Shown here: piece by piece, positions 1 through 5,219 of the stretch
Layout of the letters: each line of letters begins with the position of its first letter
Position numbering within the stretch: position 1 is the stretch's first letter
Assembly: GCA_964497475.1 (NCBI GenBank)
Contig: CAZCDM010000115.1
Coordinates: forward strand, 1 to 7,654
DNA length: 7,654 bases
Source: CAZCDM01 sp964497475
GTDB taxonomy: Bacteria; Planctomycetota; Phycisphaerae; SM23-33
Reading direction: 5' to 3'
Translations under genes and position numbers: made by a program
Notes under the pieces: generated by a model
What the model was told of the DNA's origin: nothing
Databases searched by the model: none
What the model saw: the letters and a program-made list of their open reading frames with translations, nothing else

Positions 1-66
1 CTTTTTTTATGGTTCATGTCCAATTACCGGGGAACGTCTTGGGACCAATGCCGAGAACTCCTCAAA

Positions 67-144
67 GCCCCGTAGGGGCAAAAGTATGTAGCCGGGGGCG
101 TCAGCCCCCGGAGGGTCATGCAAACCCCCCAGCCCTGAAAGGGC
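67..144. repeat. three forward hairpin modules in element copy 1
   Basis: Three perfect short palindromes occur in a row: GCCCC-GTA-GGGGC (67-79), CCGGGGGC-GTCA-GCCCCCGG (92-111, 8-bp stem) and GCCCT-GAA-AGGGC (132-144). The first and third are followed by a similar purine-rich tail (GGGGCAAAAG, GGGCGACAGA), so they look like diverged copies of one module. None is followed by a T run, so they are not obvious terminators. They could fold in RNA or as DNA cruciforms. Confidence 0.75.
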
Positions 145-172
145 GACAGAGACGACCGCCAACATGACTTTC

Positions 173-284
173 GCCCCTTCGGGGCTCATTGCTTTTGGGA
201 CACGGTTTCCGGGGGCTTCCTCCTTCGCCAAGGCTACGGGAGGACGAGCGCGCCCCCGGCTACAAGCTGCCGGGCCTTCGGCCC
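173..284. repeat. inverted hairpin modules in element copy 1
   Basis: The right half of the element has GCCCC-TTC-GGGGC (173-185), which with its flanks is the reverse complement of the module at 67-83. Next comes a long-range hairpin, CCGGGGGC (209-216) paired with GCCCCCGG (252-259), enclosing a second perfect pairing TCCTCC (218-223) / GGAGGA (239-244). The last is GGGCC-TTC-GGCCC (272-284). The left half is in forward and the right half in reverse orientation, so the whole element is a loose, large inverted repeat. Confidence 0.7.
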
Positions 285-322
285 TGAGAGCTCATCCCCT
301 CCCCGCAATCGGATATGAACCT
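253..322 (+). repeat. direct repeat, left copy (partner 7505-7575)
   Basis: These 70 bases align with 7505-7575 with about six substitutions and one single-base indel, roughly nine bases in ten identical. The shared segment is the right arm of the MITE-like element and includes the GGGCC-TTC-GGCCC hairpin and the ATGAACC terminus. The loop change TTC to TTT in the other copy leaves the stem intact. Confidence 0.85.
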
Positions 323-368
323 TTTTTTTACGCTGATGTCGGCCAGGCCGGTGGGGGGCAGGAGAGCC

Positions 369-397
369 TTGAGCTTGCCGCGTCCGGCAGCTAGGAT
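369..397 (+). promoter_or_regulatory. sigma70-like promoter upstream of ppk2
   Basis: TTGAGC (369-374) and TAGGAT (392-397) are separated by exactly 17 bases, and each matches four of six consensus positions of the housekeeping promoter. Transcription would start near 404, leaving a leader of about 33 bases before the GTG at 437. The site lies between the end of the repeat element and the first gene, where a promoter for the locus is expected. The call is by eye and two 4/6 boxes are only moderate support. Confidence 0.4.
372..392. promoter_or_regulatory. dyad in the promoter spacer (possible operator)
   Basis: TGCCG (376-380) and CGGCA (385-389) form a perfect inverted repeat around CGTC. 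They are extended by AGC (372-374) and GCT (390-392) with one unpaired base at 375. The dyad fills the gap between the -35 and -10 boxes, where a repressor site would block polymerase. No regulator family can be named from it. Confidence 0.3.
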
Positions 398-420
398 GGG
401 TCGGTGGGGAATCGCAGAGC

Positions 421-431
421 GGAAAGGCAGG
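421..431 (+). promoter_or_regulatory. ribosome-binding site deciding the ppk2 start
   Basis: The purine-rich GGAAAGGCAGG lies just upstream of the GTG at 437. The upstream in-frame GTG at 404 has no comparable site and would coincide with the predicted transcription start. This favours initiation at 437. Confidence 0.5.
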
Positions 432-436
432 TCGTC

Positions 437-1288
437 GTGAATTACGCGAAGAAGTTTATCGTCGAGCCGGACAGCAAGGTTTCTCTCAAAGACATCGACG
501 CGAGCTACACGGGCAAGTTCGACAAGAAGAAGCAGACCAAGTCCGAGTTGAAGGACTACTGCAAAGACCTCGCCGAACAGCAGTACCTCATGTATGCCGA
601 GGGCGAGCGGTCGCTGCTGATCTGCCTCCAGGCCATGGACGCCGGCGGCAAGGACGGCACGGTCAATCACGTCTTCAGCCACATGAACCCCCAGGGCTGT
701 CGCGTGGTCGGCTTCAAGCAGCCATCGGCCGAGGAGGCGAGACACGACTTCCTGTGGCGGATTCACCGTCAGGCGCCGCGCCGTGGCGAGGTGGTCATCT
801 TCAACCGCAGCCATTACGAGGATGTGCTCGTCGTCCGCGTGCATGACCTCGTACCCAAGAAGGTCTGGAAGAAACGCTACACGCAGATCAACCAGTTCGA
901 GAAAATGCTCGCCGACCAGGGTACGACGATCCTGAAGTTCTACCTGCACATCGACGCCGACGAGCAGCTCAAGCGGTTCAAGAGCCGCATCGACGACCCG
1001 ACCAAGCACTGGAAAATATCCGAGAGCGATTACAAGGAGCGGGTCTACTGGGCCGATTACACCGCGGCGTTCGAAGAGGCGCTGTCGCGGTGCAGCACGA
1101 AGCTCGCCCCGTGGTATGTCATCCCGGCCAATCACAAATGGTTCCGCAACCTCGCCATCAGCCAGATCGTCGCCGAGACGCTCAAGAGCCTTGACATGAG
1201 CTTTCCCGAGCCGACGGTGGATATTACCGACATTCGCAGGCGGTACCACCAGGCCGTCCAGAAGCAAAACGGCTCGAAGAAAAAGTAG
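437..1288 (+). CDS. ppk2: PPK2-family polyphosphate:nucleotide phosphotransferase
   Basis: A cytoplasmic kinase of the PPK2 family, which moves phosphate between polyP and nucleotides, usually in the direction of nucleotide synthesis. The 283-residue product is full length for a one-domain PPK2. Visible landmarks are the MNYAKKFIVEP start, a Walker A-type loop DAGGKDGT (residues 68-75) within LQAMDAGGKDGT, the NPQGCRVVGFKQPSAEE segment (84-100), the Walker B/lid region IFNRSHYEDVLVVRVH (121-136), and APWYVIPANHKWFRN (224-238). The LQAMDAGGKDGT and NRSHYEDVLVVRV style resembles class III enzymes, which can take AMP to ADP and ATP. That subclass is inference. The start chosen is GTG 437; GTG 404 would add 11 residues. 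The gene ends 76 bp before the CHAD gene and may be cotranscribed with it. The C-terminus is lysine-rich (GSKKK). Confidence 0.95.
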   Translation: MNYAKKFIVEPDSKVSLKDIDASYTGKFDKKKQTKSELKDYCKDLAEQQYLMYAEGERSLLICLQAMDAGGKDGTVNHVFSHMNPQGCRVVGFKQPSAEEARHDFLWRIHRQAPRRGEVVIFNRSHYEDVLVVRVHDLVPKKVWKKRYTQINQFEKMLADQGTTILKFYLHIDADEQLKRFKSRIDDPTKHWKISESDYKERVYWADYTAAFEEALSRCSTKLAPWYVIPANHKWFRNLAISQIVAETLKSLDMSFPEPTVDITDIRRRYHQAVQKQNGSKKK

Positions 1289-1298
1289 CCCGCCGAGC

Positions 1299-1316
1299 CT
1301 TAGCGGAACTTTAGCG
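1299..1316 (+). promoter_or_regulatory. Pho-box-like 11-bp-period direct repeat
   Basis: CTTAGCG (1299-1305), four bases, then TTTAGCG (1310-1316): two near-identical 7-mers one helical turn apart. Pho boxes bound by PhoB/PhoP-type response regulators have this geometry in several phyla, and the cyanobacterial and Bacillus versions also centre on TTA-containing repeats. The position, ahead of the polyP operon, suits phosphate control. Only two units are present, the sequence is not a known consensus, and no -10 box stands at the usual distance, so this is a lead rather than an identification. Confidence 0.25.
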
Positions 1317-1337
1317 CGGCTGGCTGTGTTCCAGCCG
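1317..1337 (+). promoter_or_regulatory. intergenic hairpin (possible attenuator or RNA processing site)
   Basis: CGGCTGG (1317-1323) pairs perfectly with CCAGCCG (1331-1337) around the 7-base loop CTGTGTT. The following bases ACGTTCTCC contain no T run, so it is at best a weak intrinsic terminator. It could limit readthrough from ppk2 or stabilise the 3' end of the ppk2 message. The GTG at 1326 falls in its loop, which argues against that codon as the start of the next gene. Confidence 0.4.
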
Positions 1338-1348
1338 ACGTTCTCCAG

Positions 1349-1359
1349 TAGACTATACC
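1349..1359 (+). promoter_or_regulatory. weak -10-like element before the CHAD gene
   Basis: TAGACT (1349-1354) and the overlapping TATACC (1354-1359) each match four of six -10 positions and lie close to the ATG at 1365, separated from it by a run of seven C. No convincing -35 box is found 16-18 bases upstream. If real, it would give a leaderless or nearly leaderless transcript, which would explain why the CHAD gene has no Shine-Dalgarno sequence. Confidence 0.2.
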
Positions 1360-1364
1360 CCCCC

Positions 1365-2276
1365 ATGCCGACGATCAAAGACCCCACCTACAGGCGTCTG
1401 GCTGCCGATTCGATTCTCGCCCAGCTCGACGCCATTGAGGCCCGGCTGGACGGCGCCCGCCGCGGCGATGTCGAGGCCGTCCACAAACTGCGAGTCGCCA
1501 GCCGACGCATGCGCGCTGCGCTGGGGGTGTTCAAGCCCGTCCTGCCCGGCGAGGCCCGCCGCCAGTGGCGCAAGCAGCTCCGCCGCCTGACCCGCGCTCT
1601 GGGCCCGGGGCGCGATATCGACGTCCAGCTCGAAGCCCTTGGCGAGTATCGGCCGAGCCTCTCGGCCGGGGCCCAGCAGACCCTCGATAGCCTGACCGAG
1701 TCGCTGCGGCAGCGGCGAGGCCGTGCCCAGCCGGACATCGACGAGACCATCGACCGCCTCGCCCGGAAGCGCACGCTGATTACGCTCCGCAAGGCGGCAT
1801 CATCCTGGGTCAGCTCGGAGTTGCCCCCGGCGGACTTCACCGACCGCGTCCGAGCCCTGGCCGGGGCGCGCATCATGCGCCGCCTGCGCGAGCTGTTGGC
1901 CTTCGAGCCGTGGGTGCTGGAACCGGCCGCAGCCGAGAAGCACCACCGCATGCGCGTGGCGACCAAAAAACTGCGCTACACCATCGAGCTGCTCGAACCG
2001 ATCTGGGCCGGTCAGCTCGGGCCGACCCTTGAAACGCTCAAGGGGTTCCAAGCCGACCTCGGCCTGCTGCACGACGTCGACGTGACCCTCGCACACCTCG
2101 CCGACTTCCAGGGCAGCGACAGCGAGGGGCTCGCCGAACTCCATCGGCTGTGCATGGCCCGCCGCAGCGAGCGGTTCGAGACGTTCCGCATCGCCTGGCG
2201 GGCGAGGCAGGGCGAGGGGTTCTGGGACGAGCTCTACCGCATTATCCACAGCCGGCCGGGGAGGCCCCCCTCGTGA
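1365..2276 (+). CDS. CHAD-domain protein (polyphosphate-binding)
   Basis: CHAD (conserved histidine alpha-helical domain) proteins are all-helical with a basic face and bind polyP. They are found beside polyP genes and on polyP granules in other bacteria. The 303-residue product is a complete two-half CHAD domain. The first half has AVHKLRVASRRMRAAL (38-53: H40, K41, R43, R47, R48, R50) and LGPGRDIDVQLEAL (79-92). The second half repeats the pattern with HHRMRVATKKLRY (193-205) and DLGLLHDVDVTLAHL (231-245). There is no signal peptide, membrane segment or fused CYTH triphosphatase domain. The ATG at 1365 is chosen although it lacks a Shine-Dalgarno sequence, because a GTG at 1326 lies in a hairpin loop and adds only a proline-rich stub. 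The stop overlaps the next start in GTGA. A scaffold or polyP-granule role in the operon is likely. Confidence 0.94.
   Translation: MPTIKDPTYRRLAADSILAQLDAIEARLDGARRGDVEAVHKLRVASRRMRAALGVFKPVLPGEARRQWRKQLRRLTRALGPGRDIDVQLEALGEYRPSLSAGAQQTLDSLTESLRQRRGRAQPDIDETIDRLARKRTLITLRKAASSWVSSELPPADFTDRVRALAGARIMRRLRELLAFEPWVLEPAAAEKHHRMRVATKKLRYTIELLEPIWAGQLGPTLETLKGFQADLGLLHDVDVTLAHLADFQGSDSEGLAELHRLCMARRSERFETFRIAWRARQGEGFWDELYRIIHSRPGRPPS
2258..2264 (+). promoter_or_regulatory. ribosome-binding site for the phosphoesterase-HD gene
   Basis: GGGGAGG, 8 bases before the GTG at 2273 and inside the last codons of the CHAD gene. It fixes the start at 2273 rather than at the in-frame ATG 41 codons upstream (2150), which lies deep in the CHAD reading frame. 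With the GTGA stop/start overlap it indicates translational coupling. Confidence 0.7.
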
Positions 2277-3640
2277 AGATCGCACTGCTGGGAGACATTC
2301 ACGGCAATGCCGTCGCGCTGGATGCGGTACTGGCTGCCGCCGGCGCCGCCGGCTGCGAGGCGGTCTGGAACCTGGGTGACCAGCTCGGCTACGGGCCCGA
2401 CCCGGCCGGGGTGATCGACCGCCTGGCCGGGCTGGATACCGCGCGGAATCTGCTGGGCAATTACGATGCCAAAGCGCTCCGCCTGGCCGGGCGGTGCAGA
2501 CCTGCCGATCGGCCCCGCTCGCCGGCAAAGTACTTCGCCTTCACCTGGGCGGCTCATCAGCTCTCGGCCGGGCAGCGGCGCTGGCTCGAAACTCTGCCGG
2601 ACGAGCAGGTCGTCGAGCTTGCCGGGCGACGCATGCTGCTGACGCACCACACCATCGGCGGCGAGCCGCTGGCTGAGATGGACCCGGCCGAGCAGGTCCG
2701 CCTGGCTCGGGCGATGGATGTCCAGGCGGTCTTCCACGCCCACACCCACGCCCCGGCCGACTGGCAGAGTCAGGGCGTGCGCTTCGTGAATCCCGGCAGC
2801 GTCGGCCGACCCGAGGGTGGCGACCCGCGGGCCGCCTGGGCCGAGCTGCGCATCGACGAGACGGGGATCACCGTCACGCAGCACCGGCTGGACTACGACG
2901 CCGAGGCCACCGCCCGCGCCATCCGCGATCGAGGCCTGCCCGAAGCCTTCGCCCAGATGATCCTGCGCGGGCATAACCTGCAGGACGTCATGGGCCGGTG
3001 GCACCCCAGCCGCTGCGAGCTGGGCGATGACTACCGCATCGCCGCGGCCCGGCAGTTCGCCGAGGCCTGTCACTACGAACAAGCCCACGCCCAGCAGGTC
3101 GAACGGCTGAGCCTGCTGCTGTTCGACGGACTCTTCGAGCTGCACGGCCTGGGCGAGGAATCCCGCCGGCTGATGCAAATCGCCGCGATCTGTCACGACA
3201 TCGGCTGGCTCGACGGCCAGCGCAAACATCACAAGGTCTCGGCCCGCCTGATCCGCAGCGCCGTGGCCATCCCGCTCGACGACCGCCAGCGGGAACTCGT
3301 CGCCTGCATCGCCCGCTACCACCGCAAGGCCCTGCCCAAAGACGACCACCGCGCCTTCGGCTCGCTGCAGGAAGGCGACCGCCATGCCGTCGAGATCATG
3401 GCGGGCATGATCCGCCTGGCCGACGGGCTGGACAGCTCCCACCGGAGCGTCGTCGAATCGCTGACGGTTGACATCGAGCCTACAAATATCGATATTATCG
3501 CTACGGCACACCACCCGGCCCGAGACGAACAACGCGGCGGCCAGAGGAAAGCCGACCTGCTGGCCCGGGCCATCGACCGACGGATCGACGTGAGCTGCCA
3601 TCACCCCAGCTGCTGCCCGGAGGAGTCCTGTCATGGCTGA
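2273..3640 (+). CDS. metallophosphoesterase fused to Ppx/GppA-type HD domain
   Basis: A 455-residue cytoplasmic fusion. Residues 1 to about 205 are a compact calcineurin-like phosphoesterase: GDIHGN (7-12; D8, H10), NLGDQLGYGPDP (33-44; D36), GNYD (62-65; N63), LTHH (123-126), AHTH (156-159; H157, H159) and NPGSVGRP (173-180). All metal-ligand positions look filled. The usual GNHD is GNYD and the usual GHTH is AHTH. Residues from about 254 to 440 resemble the C-terminal HD module of Ppx/GppA proteins, with H272, the H308-D309 pair in ICHDIGWLDG, HH at 319-320, IARYHRKALP (346-355) and RLADGLD (381-387), but no exopolyphosphatase ATPase-fold domain is present. The tail (441-455) is rich in Cys and His. 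The gene overlaps CHAD by 4 bp and ppx by 8 bp, pointing to polyP. A phosphatase on polyP or a nucleotide is inferred; an endopolyphosphatase is possible because yeast Ppn1 and Ppn2 share the superfamily. Confidence 0.9.
   Translation: MKIALLGDIHGNAVALDAVLAAAGAAGCEAVWNLGDQLGYGPDPAGVIDRLAGLDTARNLLGNYDAKALRLAGRCRPADRPRSPAKYFAFTWAAHQLSAGQRRWLETLPDEQVVELAGRRMLLTHHTIGGEPLAEMDPAEQVRLARAMDVQAVFHAHTHAPADWQSQGVRFVNPGSVGRPEGGDPRAAWAELRIDETGITVTQHRLDYDAEATARAIRDRGLPEAFAQMILRGHNLQDVMGRWHPSRCELGDDYRIAAARQFAEACHYEQAHAQQVERLSLLLFDGLFELHGLGEESRRLMQIAAICHDIGWLDGQRKHHKVSARLIRSAVAIPLDDRQRELVACIARYHRKALPKDDHRAFGSLQEGDRHAVEIMAGMIRLADGLDSSHRSVVESLTVDIEPTNIDIIATAHHPARDEQRGGQRKADLLARAIDRRIDVSCHHPSCCPEESCHG
3619..3625 (+). 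promoter_or_regulatory. strong ribosome-binding site for ppx
   Basis: GGAGGAG, 7 bases before the ATG at 3633 and embedded in the last codons of the phosphoesterase-HD gene. It is the best Shine-Dalgarno sequence in the window, suggesting that Ppx can be translated well independently of its coupling to the upstream gene. Confidence 0.75.
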
Positions 3641-5216
3641 ATCCCAATCCACCGAAAGCCACGCCTGCACCATCGGCGTGATCGACATCGGTACGAACTC
3701 CGTCCGCATGGAGATCGGCCAGGTCCTGCCCGACGGGTCGGTCGAAACTCTCGAGCGGACCGCGCTGCCCGTCCGCCTCGGGCAGGATACCTTCGTCAAG
3801 CACCAGCTCACCCGCACGAGCATGAACGCCGCGATCAGCATCCTCCGCGGCTACCGCGAAGTACTCGACACCTACCAGGTCGAGCGTACCCGCGTCGTGG
3901 CCACCAGCGCCGTCCGCGAGGCGCGAAACTCCGACGCCTTCCTCGACCGCGTCTACATGAACACCGGCCTGGATGTCGAGATCATCGAACCCACCGAGGA
4001 AACCCGCCTGACCGTCAAGGCCGTCACCGACGCCTTCGGCAAGGTGCCCCTGCCGAAGGTCCACACGCTGATTGCCGACATTGGCGGGGGCAGTGCGCTG
4101 CTGGCCATGCTGCAGAAGGGCAAGACCGTCTCGGCCGGCAGCTTCGCCCTGGGCTCGATCCGTATTCAGGAGTCGCTCGATACCGCCGGCGAGAGGCCCG
4201 AGCGTACCGCCGACATGCTCCGCCATCACGTATCGAGCATTGTTTCGGCGGTGGGCAATACCCTGCCGGTCAAGAAAATGCGCAGCTACCTCGGCGTGGG
4301 CGGCGATGCCCGCCTGCTGGCCCGGCAGGTCGGTCAGCCCGGCCGGAACGACCACCTCAAGGTCGTCACGCGAGAGAACTTCGAGGAGTTTCTCGAAACG
4401 ATCACCCACCTCCAGCCCGACCAGTTGGCTCGGCGGTTCAAGATTCCCATCGAAGATGCCGACACCCTCACCCCGGCCCTGCTGGTTCATCACGCCCTGC
4501 TCAAGCAGACCCAGGCCCGCAAGATGATCGTGGTGGATGTCTCGATGCGGGCCGGGCTGCTGCGCGATCTGGCGATGGAGGTCATCGGCGAGAAAGACTC
4601 CAGCCGCGATGTCAGCACGATCGAGTCGGCCCGGAGCATCGCCCAGAAGTATCACGAGGACATGGCCCACGCCGAGCACGTGGCCGACCTGGCCGTGCGC
4701 CTCTTCGACGAACTCAAGCCCGACCACAACCTCACCCCGCGCGACCGGCTGCTGCTGTACATCGCCGCACTGCTGCACGAGGTCGGCGGGTTCGTCAACG
4801 GTCGGGCGCACCACAAGCACAGCTATTACATCCTGAGCAACAGCGAGATCTTCGGCCTGCGGGCCAGCGAGCAGGAGATGGTCGCCAACATCGCCCGCTA
4901 CCACCGCCGCAGCACCCCCAAACAGACCCACACCGCCTACACCGCCCTGCCGCGCGACGAGCGCGTCGTCGTCAGCAAGCTCGCCGCCATCCTCCGCATT
5001 GCCGATGCCTTCGAACGAGGCCACAGCCAGCAGGTCGCCGACTTCGACGCCGTCCGCGAGGGCGACGAAATCATCCTTCGCGTCCGCGGCGCGACCGACC
5101 TGAGTCTCGAACGCCGCGCCCTGCAGAGCAAGGCCGACCTCTTCGAGGAAATTTTCGGCATGCGCATCCGCCTGGAAGAAATCCACAACACCCACCGGCC
5201 ACAGCCCATGGAGTAA
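3633..5216 (+). CDS. ppx: Ppx/GppA exopolyphosphatase family protein
   Basis: Ppx enzymes release terminal phosphate from polyP; GppA relatives hydrolyse pppGpp. The 527-residue product has the full family layout. The two ASKHA/actin-like lobes (about 12-320) carry VIDIGTNSVRMEIG (16-29), ATSAVREARNSDAF (90-103), EPTEETRL (119-126, with the likely catalytic Glu at 122 or 123), DIGGGSALL (149-157), SFALGSIRIQES (170-181) and GVGGDARLLA (221-230). The HD-type helical module (about 338-527) has H346, H382-E383 in LLHEVGGF, HHKHSYYI (393-400), IARYHRR (420-426) and ADAF (457-460). Oddities: the Glu of the usual DxGGGSTE motif is Leu156, and the HD pair is H-E, as I recall it also being in E. coli Ppx. 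The first loses a residue thought to help bind the catalytic metal, so activity may be reduced or different. The start overlaps the upstream gene by 8 bp. Whether it is Ppx or GppA in specificity cannot be read directly; the neighbours favour polyP. Confidence 0.94.
   Translation: MAESQSTESHACTIGVIDIGTNSVRMEIGQVLPDGSVETLERTALPVRLGQDTFVKHQLTRTSMNAAISILRGYREVLDTYQVERTRVVATSAVREARNSDAFLDRVYMNTGLDVEIIEPTEETRLTVKAVTDAFGKVPLPKVHTLIADIGGGSALLAMLQKGKTVSAGSFALGSIRIQESLDTAGERPERTADMLRHHVSSIVSAVGNTLPVKKMRSYLGVGGDARLLARQVGQPGRNDHLKVVTRENFEEFLETITHLQPDQLARRFKIPIEDADTLTPALLVHHALLKQTQARKMIVVDVSMRAGLLRDLAMEVIGEKDSSRDVSTIESARSIAQKYHEDMAHAEHVADLAVRLFDELKPDHNLTPRDRLLLYIAALLHEVGGFVNGRAHHKHSYYILSNSEIFGLRASEQEMVANIARYHRRSTPKQTHTAYTALPRDERVVVSKLAAILRIADAFERGHSQQVADFDAVREGDEIILRVRGATDLSLERRALQSKADLFEEIFGMRIRLEEIHNTHRPQPME
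5210..5213 (+). promoter_or_regulatory. ribosome-binding site for ppk1
   Basis: GGAG, 6 bases before the ATG at 5220, formed by the last sense codons of ppx (ATG GAG) directly before its TAA. The 3-bp gap between the ppx stop and the ppk1 start supports coupled translation. Confidence 0.55.
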
Positions 5217-5219
5217 CGC

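Larger units (their letters stand above)
11..321. mobile_element. MITE-like palindromic element, copy 1 (long form)
   Basis: A non-coding element bounded by imperfect terminal inverted repeats. Bases 11-31 match the reverse complement of 301-321 at 17 of 21 positions, with a perfect outer GGTTCAT / ATGAACC. An identical 8-mer, TTTTTTTA, sits just outside both ends (2-9 and 323-330) and could be a target-site duplication, although low-complexity T runs can arise by chance. The interior is a string of short hairpins (described separately) and has no credible gene. A shorter copy lies at 7424-7574 in the same orientation. A non-autonomous element moved by a transposase encoded elsewhere is the natural reading. 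A REP-like sequence served by a Y1 transposase is an alternative, but REPs usually lack terminal inverted repeats. No transposase is in the window. Confidence 0.6.

Noticed and set aside
67..284. Regular short palindromes considered as a CRISPR array.
   Set aside because: The units differ in sequence and orientation, spacing is irregular, and there are no identical repeats with unique spacers or cas genes.
7..394. Small open frames on both strands across the left repeat element.
   Set aside because: They translate palindromic repeat DNA, have no ribosome-binding sites and show no protein features.
404..436. Upstream GTG start for ppk2 at 404.
   Set aside because: It has no ribosome-binding site, coincides with the predicted transcription start and adds 11 residues ahead of the typical family N-terminus. 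GTG 437 fits better.
1326..1364. GTG start for the CHAD gene at 1326.
   Set aside because: The codon lies in the loop of a perfect hairpin and the extra 13 residues are not CHAD-like. The ATG at 1365 is preferred, although it lacks a Shine-Dalgarno sequence.
2150..2272. ATG at 2150 in frame with the phosphoesterase-HD gene.
   Set aside because: It lies inside the CHAD coding region, and the extra 41 residues precede the beta-strand that opens the phosphoesterase fold. GTG 2273 has a good ribosome-binding site.
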